64,000 nucleotides of DNA from Fusarium oxysporum f. sp. lycopersici 4287 (lineage: Eukaryota; Ascomycota; Sordariomycetes; Hypocreales; Nectriaceae), in assembly GCF_000149955.1 (NCBI RefSeq), contig NC_030991.1, forward strand, positions 1,866,914 through 1,930,913. Direction: 5' to 3'. This document shows positions 1 through 11,041 of this stretch, piece by piece. The position numbers and the translations under genes are program-made. Within the stretch, counting starts at the first letter, position 1; every line of letters begins with the position of its first letter. Below the pieces are notes generated by a model that was given only the letters and a program-made list of their open reading frames with translations, did not search any database and was not told where the DNA came from.

Positions 1-1259
1 CGCTAGAGAGATCATAAGATAAGTCGAGTTCCATCTCGTATCGTTATACATTACGAGCTCTAGCTCTGACGTCGACTCACTCGTCTAGAGGTATTCTTGT
101 CCTTCGTCGTTCTCGCGTGAGATCCTTTTGAAGAGCTCACAACTCTGAGGGGAAGATCTGAAGAATTTGGTATCATGGTAGAGAGACACCACCGCCCCTT
201 TCTTTCTCCAGTGTCGTAGGTCATCCTCGCTGCGGCCGAGAGGAGGGAATACATCCGATTCGGCGTCGTAAGTCTCGGGAGTTTCGCCCGTAACCGGCAG
301 CTTCCTGCTCGATTTAGGGATTGCGAGACGGATATCCATCCGCGAAAGTCCAGGCAAGGCCCCTTGTCAGATCGTGGCTCGAGACAATGCGATGATGGAT
401 CAGGCAAGCCATCAGGATCATTAGGAATCGATGACATGGGAAAGGATCACCGACACTATTTAAGACTGTCCATCATGACTGCCTGGCAGAAACTAAACGA
501 GTACTACACCAAGCTTGGAGACTCACCGTTGTTCGCTGCATCCATCATCCTCCACCCATCACTCGGCATGAACTATCTGGAGGTGAACTGGGCGTCGGAA
601 GAGCAGCTTGTGTGGGTGAGGGATGCCAAAATTGGACTGTCTGACTACTTGGACCGTTGGTACCACTGCAACCGGCCGGTGGATGAGCAGCAGAAGATGA
701 TCATGGACACATCGACATCCTTAAGCGTACCAAGGACGACAACTGAAGTTAGCGTGTTCAAGCAATGGATTAAAAGCAGGACAGCGAAGACCACGGTGAT
801 GGGGAGCGAGCTTGAGCGGTATCTGCGGCTAGAGCCGCAAGAGACTGAGGATCCAATCGAGTGGTGGATGGCTCACCAGGGACAATTCCCGATGATCAGC
901 CAATTGGCTCTCGATATACTCGCGATACCGGCGATGGCGACTGATTGCGAGAGGTCGTTCAGCCTAGCCAAGCTAACGCTGACGACGCAGAGGCTTTCGA
1001 TGACGACGGAAACGCTGGAGAAGTTACAATGCCTTAAGAACTGGGTCAGACATGGTGCGGTGAAGCTAGGGGCGACAATAGGTGGGGGGAGGAGGTCCAA
1101 TGGGAGATTGGAGATGTTAGCATGGAAGCATAGAGAGCCAGATTTGAAATATTTGAAATATTTGAATAAATATTTCAAACAACAAATCCAGTCTTGAGAG
1201 TTATCAAATATCTCAAATATGACCTCGGATTTGATTTGTTTGATTTGAGGGCAGCGCTG
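1..1259 (+). mobile_element. hAT transposon remnant, 3' part, internally rearranged
   Basis: The 3' end of a hAT-superfamily DNA transposon whose 5' part lies outside the window. The right terminal inverted repeat ends at 1259 and reads GGGCAGCGCTG in + orientation. It matches the right end of the more complete copy at 50636-53898, and both share the subterminal TTTGAAATATTTGA-like repeats. The segment from 1 to about 290 is inverted relative to the rest. On the minus strand it encodes the part of the transposase (D-D-L-R-H-W motif onward) that copy 2 encodes on its plus strand at about 52390-52600. The following LINE starts right after the TIR. No 8-bp target duplication can be tested because the left end is missing. 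Confidence 0.85.
364..1197 (+). pseudogene. hAT transposase fragment with C-terminal dimerisation domain
   Basis: The open frame has no ATG at its 5' end and continues a rearranged upstream part, so it is a fragment of a transposase of about 800 residues. It ends with the hAT dimerisation domain: a Y-L-R-L-E-P segment, D-P-I-E-W-W, L-A-L-D-I-L-A-I-P, the E-R-S-F-S motif and L-Q-C-L-K-N-W. The copy at 53101-53786 aligns through its length. Here the codon after V-D-E is CAG (Gln), whereas that copy has TAG at the same place, so this stretch is less mutated. The catalytic and zinc-finger regions are absent or inverted, so it cannot encode an active enzyme. Confidence 0.85.
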
Positions 1260-1940
1260 ACACGAGCTTTACCATATCCGGGCTTATGCTCACGGATTTT
1301 TTGTTTAAAGGGAAGCACCTCCCGATCATGGACGAGCAGAAGAAGATGCTCGAGAGACTCTGGGACGCGTTGATGGGCAATCAGCGGATGACAACACAGA
1401 TGATGGGTGAGCAGCTAGAGATGGTTCGACAGCTTCAGCAGGAAGTTCAGGCGGTCAAGACGCAGGCGGTCGAGGAGTCGAGGAACGTAGATGAGCTCAG
1501 GCGCCTGCATGAGCAGTCTACCAGGCAGCTGAGGGTGATGCGAGAGCAAACGAGCGAACAGATTAGAACAACGCGTGAGCAAACAACCGAGCAATTGAAG
1601 ATCATTCGGGAACAAACAGCGCGGAACTTTGAGCAGATGCGATTGCAAGTCATGAAAGAAGTAGGCATAGTACAAGGTCAAGCGGCAGAAGAGATAAGGC
1701 AAGCGAAGGAGGAACTGAAGCAGGCAAGAGAGGAGATGCAGCAGGCGAAAGAGGAGATCAGCCAAATGAAAGAACAGCTGAAAACGATAGCCGGCAGCAT
1801 TTCGAGCGGTGCTCAGACGAGCCCGCAGCCATCGTATGCGGACGTAGCCCGTACCCCACCCACAAGCCAGCCAAGTAACGTCCGCACTCTTTCGTCCATG
1901 CGCACTACCCCATCCTCATTCACGGACACCTTGTTCTGTA

Positions 1941-2715
1941 CTATTGACCAGGGTTCAAATCCACGACACTCCACGACACATTTGTGAATATGGCGTGGAT
2001 ATGGATGCTGACTAATAATTTCGATGTGGAATGGGTGGAAATGGATCCATTATGGAAATGGATCCATATTGTGGAATTCGTGGAATGGAAACCTACTTCG
2101 TCCAACAATGGTAATTAATGGGTCCCGCCCGCCCTCGGTGACGTCAATGTTTTTGTCATTGGTCCATTAAAATCCGCCGTTGCTTGACGCAAAGGCAACA
2201 CACCCACCGACGTTCCTGTTTCTTGTTATGCTGGATATTCGTAGCCGAACCGATATACCTATAGACGCGCCTTGCCGTCTCTCTCCGTCAAGATCCAGCT
2301 TTTGTAGAGCTGAAAGAGCCGTTGATTGTCCTCTTCTGTTCGTTCTGGAACGGATGTGGTTGACTTGGTAGGATGGGGAGTGGCCATTTCGATTTGGGGT
2401 AGTAACGCGAGTAACAGTGAAGCCCCCAGAATGGACTCATTGTGTACGGAGGAAAATGGGGTGGCAAATCGATGTTGTGTTGTTGTGGGTGATAGAAAGT
2501 ACTTAGGATATGCGGGATTTCACAAGGAAATCAAGGTATTTTCGAACCCCACCTAAAATATTCCACGATTTCCACATGTGGAACATGTGGAAGGGGCTTC
2601 GTGGCGTGGATATGGAAATGCTGAAGCCCACGTGGAATGGAATGGAATGGATATGGATCCACATTATGGATCCATATGTGGATTTCGTGGTATGGATTTG
2701 AACCCTGCTATTGAC
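1941..2715. repeat. 8-bp target-site duplication CTATTGAC flanking the MITE
   Basis: CTATTGAC occurs at 1941-1948 and again at 2708-2715, directly outside the MITE. An 8-bp duplication is the hAT signature. Confidence 0.95.
1949..2707 (+). mobile_element. 759-bp non-autonomous hAT element (MITE), copy A
   Basis: The element has terminal inverted repeats CAGGGTTCAAATCCA at both ends and an 8-bp target duplication, so it belongs to the hAT superfamily. The subterminal regions are full of short motifs based on TGGATCCAT, CCACATGTGG and GTGGATATGG in both orientations, as expected for transposase-binding sites. The small reading frames inside have no transposase motif. A second copy of exactly the same length, in opposite orientation, lies at 24075-24833 and gives the same conceptual translations throughout. 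The other hAT in this window has different termini (CAGCGCTGCCC), so the mobilising enzyme is not in view. Confidence 0.93.
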
Positions 2716-3427
2716 ACATCACGGGTCAGCGAGGAGGACAGAGGTAAGGCGCAAGTAGGAGAAGTGCGTCAAGCTATCGAAGAAAAGGTGCGGGCGAGGG
2801 AAGGCGGCCAACCGAACTGGCGATGCGCAGCCGTGGTGAAGGATGTAAGGAACGAAGATCGCATCAAGGTAGTGTGCCGAGACGAGGCGGAGCTGCAGCT
2901 TGTCAGGGAGGCGGCAGAGAGGACGATGGTGAAGGGCGTGAGGGTTCTCAGAAACCAGCTATACCCGGTCAAGGTCGACGGTGCAAACAGGACGGCGGTT
3001 CTAGATTCATCTGGCAATATTCTGCCTGGTGCAGCCGAAGCTCTAGGAAAAGAGAATGTAGTGACGATAGCCAAGATGCACTGGCTCAGCAATAAGGAGA
3101 ACGGGAAGATGTACGGCTCGATGGTGATCTATGTCACCAAGGCGAGCGATGCGCGACGACTTCTTGACGAGAGATACTTCCACCTCGCCGGAGAGTCGGC
3201 CAGCACTAATGTCTTTGAGCGACGCCAAGGCCCCGACCAATGCTACAACTGCTGGGAGACTGGCCATAAAGCCTTTGCCTGCAGTAAAACACAACGATGC
3301 GGCAAGTGTGCGGAGACGGGACATCGCCATCGAGACTGCCAAGCGGTCGAACCAAAGTGTGTTCCATGCGGAGGACCACACGAGTCGTTCAGTCAAAACT
3401 GTCGGGTGCGACAACTACACATCACTG

Positions 3428-6400
3428 ATGGGCACTGACCTGCGAATCTTCCAGCTCAACGTGCACAAGAAGGATGTGGTGCAGCTGAGCATGATGAACG
3501 ACAGAGACTTGCAGGACTATGCGGTGCTGGCAGTCGCTGAGCCGTACGCCTTGAATATTGAAGGATCGGTGGTGACGACACCAAACAGTCACAGGAACTG
3601 GATCAAGTATATACCTACAAAGAGACACGACATGCAGTGGCCGATACGCAGCATGCTCTGGATACGGAGCGACCTAGAGGCGGAACAAGTGCCGATACCA
3701 TCGGCTGACCTCACGGGGGCGATACTTCGGTGGCCCGACCGGGAGGTCTTGGTGGTATCGGTATACGTGGCAGGGAAAGATGAGGAGGCCCTACGTACTG
3801 CCATGAGGCAACTACATGCGATCATCGGGAGCTTCCGTAACAGCACGGGAAAGAGGACGGACGTCATCCTAGCCGGCGACTTTAACCGGCACGATCAGCT
3901 CTGGGGAGGCGACGATGTGACCGGGTAGGAGACAAGGTGAGGCGGGGCCGATCATCGACCTCATGGATGAGCATGGTCTACTCAGTCTTCTCCCACGAGG
4001 AACGAAGACGTGGGAAGGACCGGGTGGTGAGAGCACGATCGACTTGACGCTCGCATCAGCCGAGCTGGCAGACGAGATGGTACACTGCGGCATCTATCCG
4101 ACCGAGCATGGATCAGATCACAGGGCTATCCAGGCAGAGTTTGATCTCGCGATGCCCGAGAGAACAGCGGAACCAAGGTTTGTTGTTCAAAAATGCACCG
4201 TGGAACGCAATCAGGGAAAGGGTGAAGGAAAAGCTCTCACCACTTCCGTGGGATGGTGATGTCCAGTCACAGACAGGTTGATGGATGTGGTCCTCGATGC
4301 GATCCACGATCTAGTCCCACGTGCGAAGCCATCACCGTACGCAAAGAGATGGTGGACAACAGATCTCACCAAGCTTCGTAGGACGTACACGTTCTGGAGG
4401 AACCTGGCAAGGGCCCGGCGTCGGGCCGGTCAACGGATTGACAGCCTGGAAGATCGAGCCAAAGAAACGGGTAAAGAGTACCATGATGCTATGAAAAGAC
4501 AGAAGAAGACGCACTGGGACGACTTTCTCGCCGATGGGACCAACATCTGGCAAGCCGCCAAGTACCTCAAACCCGGACATGATGCGAACGGTGATAAGGT
4601 GCCTCCGCTGAAGAGAACTGATGGAACAACGACGCAGGACAAAGTCGAACAGGCGGAGGAACTGCTCAACGTCTTCTTCCCGCCGCTGCCAACAGACATA
4701 GAAGAAGAAGGCCCGCGACCACGGCGCAGAGAAGTGGCCATGCCGAACCTCACGATGGAGGAGGTGGAGGAGAAGGTGATGGAAGCCAAGGCGTGGAAGG
4801 CGCCCGGTCAAGACGGACTGCCAGCCATGGTATGGAAGCAGCTGTGGCCGGTGGTGAAGGAACGGGTCCTGCATCTGTTTCGGACATCACTGGATACAGG
4901 GCGATTGCCTAGCCAGTGGAGGACGGCCAAAATCATCCCACTCAAGAAACCGAACAAAGGCGACTATAAGATAGCCAAGGCATGGAGACCGATCTCGCTT
5001 CTATCGACGCTGGGCAAGATCCTGGAAACAGTAGTGGCGGACCGTATATCGCACGCCGCCGAGACGTACGGACTCTTACCCACCAATCACTTTGGTGCGA
5101 GAAAGAGGCGATCGGCAGAGCAGGCTCTACTGCTCTTCCAGGAACAGGTCTACAAAGCATGGCGCAATCGCAAAGTGGTCAGTCTCGTTAGCTTCGACGT
5201 CAAAGGAGCTTACAACGGCGTGTTCAAGGACAGGTTGCTGCAGAGACTCGAGGCGCGTGGTATACCCAAGGGGCTGATCAGGTGGATCGATGCCTTCTGC
5301 TCATACCGCACGGCTACCATCACGGTGAATGGCTACACATCAGCGCTACGGGAACTGCCACAAGCTGGCCTCCCACAAGGGTCACCACTATCGCCGATAC
5401 TGTTCCTGTTCTTCAATGCAGACTTAGTGCAGAGCAGGATAGACTCGAACGGAGGCTCGATTGCGTTTGTCGACGACTACTCAGCCTGGGTCACAGGTCC
5501 GACGGCCGAAGACAACAGAGAGGGCATTCAGGCCATCATCGACCGTGCACTGGACTGGGAAAGACGCAGCGGAGCGACATTTGAGTGCGACAAGACGACC
5601 ATCGTGCACTTTACCCGCGTCATCGACCGTACCAGCCGCATACCGTTCACGATCAAGGGAGATGTGATCAAGCCGAAGCGGAAGGCCAAAATTCTGGGCG
5701 TCATCATGGATGCAGGACTAAGATTCAAGAAACACATGGCTGAAGCGGCCACCAGAGGTCTCACGGCGGCCATGTGCCTGAGAAGTCTGAGGATGCTATC
5801 TCCACGCACGGCTAGGCAGCTGTTTACGGCGACCGTCGCTCCGGCGATGGACTACGCTTCGGTCGTGTGGTCGCATGCACGAAACGAAAGAGCACTGAGC
5901 TGGTTCAACAGGGCTCAGAAGATAGGAGCACGAGCCATCACGGGTGCTTTCCGGACAGTCGCGACAGCAGTGATGGAGGCAGAAGCCAACATACAGACGG
6001 TATGCGAGCGACATGCTCAAGCAGGCATGCGGATGTACATCAACATCAAGACGGTGCCAAAGACGCACCCGCTAGCAGCCCTCAAGGTGTCGGCGAGTCG
6101 AAGATACATGTCACCGTTGAAGAAGCTGGCGCTTGCGTATGAAGGCAGCGGAACGGAGCGGATGGAAACGATTGAGGCCTATGCGGTACCACCGTGGTAC
6201 AACCGGGTGCCGCTTGTACGCGAGGCCGATCGTGAAGCGGCAAAAATAGCTGCAAAGAACGTCAACGACATTGCCATCGCGACCAGTGCTTCCGACAGGG
6301 GAGGTCTAGTGGGTATGGGCGGCATCGTGGCCCAAAGATCGCCTGGTCAAACAGACAGGATGGTGGCCAGGTACTCGGCCACGCTCGGGTCACGAGACGA

Positions 6401-7193
6401 TCAGAACCCGTACACCGCCGAACTGGAGGCGATAGCGATGGCATTGCGATGCATGCCGGATGGTCTACAATGTCGAGAGCTTACGGTGCTGTCAAGTAGC
6501 CAGTCGTCACTCAAGGCGATTGCCCGACCGCAACAGCAATCAGGCCAGACCTCCATACGTCAGATCTACGAGCACATCGAGCGACTGAGAAAGGGAAACA
6601 ATAGAGTCAAGATGATCTGGGTACCATCCAGAGACGATGACCTCAGCATGAGTCGTGAAGCAAAGAGACAAGCCAAGAAGGCTACCAGAGCGGGATGCAC
6701 GCCGCAATCGCTACCGTACCAGGCCCGCTCCACGCGGCTCAGGCTGGCAGTGTCGCAGCTGCATCAGCAACGGAAACTACCCAACAATGTAGGCAACTAC
6801 TCCAAACGGATAGATCGGGCCCTACCAGGCAAACATACGCAAACACTATACGACATTTGCAAGAGACGAGAAGCCGGAGTGCTCTCGCAGCTCCGCACGG
6901 GAATGGCAAAGATCAACAGCTACCTCAACAAGATCGGGGCCGCAGAGTCGGACAGGTGTGAATGTGGATGTGTACCAGAGACAATGGAGCATTTTCTGTT
7001 CCGATGCACAAGATGGGAAGCAGAGCGTGAAGCCATGCGTCGAGTAGGACAAAACATGATGGGCAACCTTTCCTTCTTTCTAGGTGGAAAGTCGGCGTTA
7101 GACGGAGCAAAGTGGAGACCTAACCTGGAGGCGGTGCGAGCGACAGTCAAATTTGCGATGGCGACAGGAAGATTGAGCCAGGAAGGAGTTTGA
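3428..7193 (+). pseudogene. LINE ORF2: endonuclease, reverse transcriptase, RNase H-like
   Basis: The start ATG (3428) overlaps the ORF1 stop as ATGGGCACTGA. Residues 1 to about 166 form an endonuclease/exonuclease/phosphatase domain (F-Q-L-N-V-H-K at the start, G-D-F-N-R-H near the end). The frame is then broken by TAG at 3926-3928, a shift near 3936, a shift near 4190 and a compensating shift near 4272. From 4278 a frame of 971 codons is open. It contains the reverse transcriptase (W-R-P-I-S-L-L, F-D-V-K-G-A-Y, P-Q-G-S-P-L-S-P and the catalytic F-V-D-D at about 5466-5477), an RNase H-like region (about 6260-6670, several canonical residues replaced) and a C-x-C-x3-H-type finger near 6955-7010. 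The long clean RT frame suggests fairly recent inactivation. Confidence 0.88.
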
Positions 7194-7498
7194 GAAGGAG
7201 AAAACTAATGACCACTAATATTAACATCACAGCTGATTACTAACAACAAACAGCCTCAAGTTGACAGACCATGCTTCAGCTGCTGAAGATAGGATGCTGA
7301 ACACTTGGAGAAGTTGGCCTTCAAGCAGGCCTGTCGCAGGGACAAGCGAGGCTGGGGAAAGTGGCAGGATGTAAGGACTGGTGAGGTTGAGGTTGTAAGG
7401 GGTAAAATGGGGGGAATAACAGTGTAACGAGATACAACGTTGTGGGCCCTATGAGGCGTATCCTCCCGGGCGGAATAAATTCATTCATTCATTCATTC

Positions 7499-8494
7499 CT
7501 CTCTGAGGATGGGGAGGGACTACGGTTCCATAATACATATACAATTAGGGGCATCAAGGCGCCCGCGATCCGTTCAACATAATATAATAAAAATAATCGT
7601 ATTCTTAAAATCTTACTAAAATATAAGAGATAAGGGAAATAAAAAAGAAATAGGTTCAGGATTAAATATCTTATAAAAGCGAATTTATAAATACCTTCTT
7701 CTATATAGGAAACGTAACGCTTGATCGAGCGTCACTCTATCGCAACATACCATGACATGCCGCGACAGCAATATTGACTCAAATAGAATAAAACTTCGCT
7801 TCTAATGCTCTTTAGACCAGCGAAGTATAGATTAGAATTCAACTTGGCCAAAAAATTGGTGGCGGCCTTGAAGACCTAAGTCGCATTTGCCTACTGGAGT
7901 GTCAACCCCTGTAAAGTGGGACAGATTAAATTAATTGTGCAACAATTGATTTTGGAATGTAGGACTAGGGGAGGTACGTTGAGCCCTTGTGTTTGTAATG
8001 CCGACAATGGCATTGTTAAGAATGCAATCACTAAATGACCGATAATATAGCAAGGCAATATACCCAGCCAGCCAGCCAGTGTAACTTAGCTTCACGTCAT
8101 CACCGAGTGAGTCCCTTCCTGAAGTCAAGGTTCGGCTTTAGTGAAGCGATGATGAGCGCTGACTGTTGGTTGACACCGAAAGCGCTGATTGATCGGACGG
8201 TCGACTTGGGCAAGACGACGACGGGTTGGGAGACGATGCCGATGGCGATCAGGGCGATGAGACTGATTGAAGTGAATGGTGCTGGGGGTGAAGCGATGAG
8301 TCGCTCATCTTGGGGTCCGTCAGCGACGGCTGAAGCGACGCGTGTGCAATGGCTGTTACGTCTTTGACACGGTCGATGGTGTCCCTCAATTGGCGGTCAA
8401 AGTCAGGCACCGCTGTCGTGGGGATCAAGAGCCTCGACAAACTTGTCCTACAGCCTGAGGTGAATGATGAGTTCAGAAACGACGGCAACGGGGC
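7499..8494. other. Intergenic, no gene recognised
   Basis: Moderately AT-rich sequence between the LINE tail and the decayed gene downstream. It holds only short accidental frames. No TIR, LTR or RNA gene was recognised. Confidence 0.5.
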
Positions 8495-9566
8495 TCACCC
8501 GTTCGCCAGCCGCGTCATAATCTCCTTGACAACAACATTCTTAATCACCTCAAGCGACTCTTCACGAACCTGCCCCTCTTGGACAAAATCAACGACCCCC
8601 TCAAGCCTGTCCATGTCTTCACGCAATTCTGAGAACGAGCAGTCATACGTATCGGCAAACTCCTCATTCTTCGAATCAAGCGCCGCAAAACGATGTTCCA
8701 GCGCGTCGTATCGCTCTTGGAGCTTATCCATGCCTTCGACCAGTTCCTTGTTTTGCTGTTTCAGCTTCTCGTTCTCGGTCTCCAAGGCTTCGACTCGGCT
8801 TTGCACTTCCTTCATAGCTCGGAGTTCGGCCTAGAGAAGGGTGATATCGTCGCGTTCGGTTTCGGTATCTTGGCGTGGACGCTTTTTGCTGGGAAATTCG
8901 ATCGGGGGAGGCGGAGGCGGTGGGCGGGATGTGGTTTCATCGTATGATGGTGGTGCGGCTGTGTCGCCTGAGGGCTCGATGAGTTTGCCTCCAATGCCGC
9001 CGTACAAACTGGCGATGTGGTATCGGGTGCTGCAGGACTTGAAGAGACCTTGACTGGCCGCATCGCTGATGTGTTGTAGCTTGGGGGGCGCGTCGCGAGC
9101 TTCGATGTAAATGGAGAGGGCGGTGGCCTTGGATAGATCACGAATAGCGTCGAGGACTACTCCGGAGGATTTTTTAGATGCAGATAACGGCTCGACAGCA
9201 GCGGTGTGGACAATGATGGTAGGAGGACACCAACGTAAAGTCGAGACTAAGAGTGGTAGACTTGAACGCCTCCCCTATTGTTGTGGGAACAGTCGGGTTC
9301 TTAACAACCTCAAGAGAAACGATAGACGAAGCACAAACTCGAACCATGGCCTTCGTAACAATATCCAACCCCTTGAGCTTAACAGGCACACCCAGCTCAA
9401 AAAAAGCAGCCTCCCCATTAAACCTCGTATTAAAGGTAACAGCGCTCGATCTCGGATCCGGCTTCGTCAAGAATTGCATCGTATCATCCTCCCGCCACCT
9501 CACGACAGCTTTCGTAGTATGATGTAAATCGAGCGACGGTTCTTTCAGGCACGTTGAAGACGACAT
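8495..9566 (-). pseudogene. Decayed hypothetical coiled-coil protein of a Pezizomycotina family
   Basis: Read from an ATG at 9566, the frame runs through R-F-N-G-E-A-A-F-F-E-L-G and A-M-V-R-V-C to about 9210. There a one-base shift moves it to the frame encoding V-L-D-A-I-R-D-L-S, L-Y-G-G-I-G-G-K and A-P-P-S-Y-D-E followed by a run of six prolines. An in-frame TAG at 8831-8833 follows. The frame then reopens into a strongly charged coiled coil that ends at 8495. The Y-G-G-x-G-G-K and P-P-S-Y-D/E motifs next to a proline run match a widespread uncharacterised ascomycete family that I know only as hypothetical proteins. The shift and the stop make it a pseudogene. The N-terminus is uncertain. 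Confidence 0.6.
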
Positions 9567-10720
9567 TTCTACGATTAGTACGTCCACCAGAGGGAACTTA
9601 CCGGACCAAGCCCGTGTCCAAAAGGAGGAACAGCTTCGACGACAGGCGATCCGCAAAGCCTCCAGCGAACTGCGAGAACCAGGCAGATCCCTTCTACAGT
9701 CCCCGGTTGTTCCAGCAAAGGAGGCTTGACGCGCTCGTTTGATGGGTGCAAGTCGGAATTTTATGACGGTCTGTAGCGCGAGTTACTGCCTCTTTTTGGA
9801 CGCGGGTGCTTTTTTGAAGAATGAGTTGATGGGAGGAGGATGTTGTGAGGATGGAGGAAGACATCGTGAAGAGTTGAAGAACTAGCGTCGTGTTGGGTGC
9901 GGAGATAGAAGGGAAGGGAATTAAGATGGCTGGTGCCGAGAGACACAATTTCGAAGGAAGAATTGTTTGTCCGTATACCGGGTATGACCTCGAGAGTGGA
10001 TCGCCCTGGGGTGTCAGAAATGCTGGTCGCCATTCACATGAATTCTTTTGTCACCTATTTGCATCAATCTCTCAAGCTTTTTGCCGCTGCCGGCATCTCT
10101 GGGTGCGTTGCGCTTGCAGGCGACGTCGACGCAGCGCAAGGGGGTCATGTTCGTCCACGAATCGGAACTCCATTGTTGCTTTGTGTTGCTAGTGAAATTT
10201 GCTGATTTCACATGACACGTTGAGATTTTTGGGCCGTGAGAACGGGCTAACCTGATAAGGAAAATGTAACGCTCTTACCAAAGGCTTTCTAGTCCAAAAT
10301 AGGGAAATGTAACGCTCAACGGCCTTCTATTCATTCTCCGACCGCCCTTAAGGTCGTTCATTCCAACCCTCGTAATACAACAGCAAGGCAGATTTGAGAC
10401 TAAAAAATGTATTTTCAAGTTATTCAGGCATACAGGAACCCAATTAAGCTATACGAGACCAGAAGTTCGTGCTGTGGTCTGGAAATTCTAAATGCTGATT
10501 CCCCCCTGGAATCACGGTATATAGATTTCTTGAGTAGAGCACAGGAAATTGGACGCGTCTGAGGTACGATGATCCCAGGAGCAACCCACCAGAGATCGTC
10601 ATGCAAAGAGATGATTGGTATGAGGCCAAGCCACCGGGAATCTCACTAGATAACCGCCAGTATAGAGCAATGGGCCTGCCTTCAGGATATCTAAAAGCAA
10701 GCTACAGCTGGTGTCTTGAT
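9567..10720. other. Intergenic, two short direct repeats only
   Basis: No convincing gene. The 13-mer AAATGTAACGCTC occurs twice (10262-10274 and 10305-10317), and a related AAACGTAACGCTT lies near 7708. Their meaning is unknown. Confidence 0.4.
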
Positions 10721-10907
10721 CAAGGACGGGAGCAACTGAATTCAATTCAACGTAAGTCAACCCACATCAACATTTTGTCGAAGAGCCATTAGGATATGTA
10801 GATTAGGCCAGGGGGTGAGCTAAAATACACATATTCTATTGGCTCCTTGACAAAATGTTGATGTGAATTGCCTTACGTTGAATTGAATTCAGTTGCTCCC
10901 ATCCTTG
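10721..10907. repeat. Foldback element: two 68-bp inverted arms around a 51-bp loop
   Basis: The arm at 10721-10788 is the imperfect reverse complement of 10840-10907, including the core GAATTCAATTCAACGTAAG and the stretch CATCAACATTTTGTC. The loop is about 51 bp. The arms differ at a few positions, mostly transitions. It could be a small palindromic MITE or an inverted duplication. I see no clear target-site duplication. It lies about 130 bp beyond the 3' end of the convergent chromodomain gene. Confidence 0.8.
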
Positions 10908-11041
10908 CCAAAAAGGAGCACGCAAAAACTGATTCAAGAACACGTTATGGTATCAAGTCAAATACAAGAAAGATCATTATCGATGGTTGTTCATCTCCTA
11001 TGCTTGTGTTATCTACATATACACACGCCATCTATCACCAT

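Larger units (their letters stand above)
1286..3438 (+). pseudogene. LINE ORF1 (gag-like, three zinc knuckles), split by a MITE
   Basis: A nucleic-acid-binding chaperone-type ORF1. The first part (1286-1948) is a long Q/E/R-rich coiled coil with repeated R-E-Q-T units, followed by the S-Y-A-D-V-A-R motif common in fungal LINE gag proteins. The MITE at 1949-2707 plus one copy of the target duplication interrupts the frame. Removing both joins C-T-I-D directly to T-S-R-V-S-E-E-D in frame. The second part (2708-3438) ends with three CCHC-type fingers: C-Y-N-C-W-E-T-G-H, C-G-K-C-A-E-T-G-H and C-V-P-C-G-G-P-H. The stop TGA (3436-3438) overlaps the ORF2 start by 11 bases. The minus-strand relative at 12827-13989 shows the same domains. 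Confidence 0.85.
1260..7498 (+). mobile_element. Tad-like LINE (non-LTR retrotransposon), 5'-truncated, with nested MITE
   Basis: A two-ORF non-LTR retrotransposon. ORF1 is gag-like with three CCHC knuckles. ORF2 has an apurinic-type endonuclease, reverse transcriptase, an RNase H-like region and a terminal CCHC-type finger. This order is typical of the fungal Tad1/I group. The 3' end carries a short tandem ATTC/CATT tail at about 7478-7498, as LINEs often do. The 5' end abuts the hAT TIR at 1259, and ORF1 starts inside a coiled coil, so the element is probably 5'-truncated. A 759-bp hAT MITE sits in ORF1 at 1949-2707. ORF2 has several small lesions, so this copy is not autonomous as it stands. 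Confidence 0.88.

Noticed and set aside
364..1197. A complete gene starting at 364
   Set aside because: No ATG at the start (TTG) and the frame joins a larger hAT transposase; it is a fragment.
9761..10205. Overlapping frames of 65-100 codons on both strands
   Set aside because: No motif, low complexity, and frames open on both strands at once.
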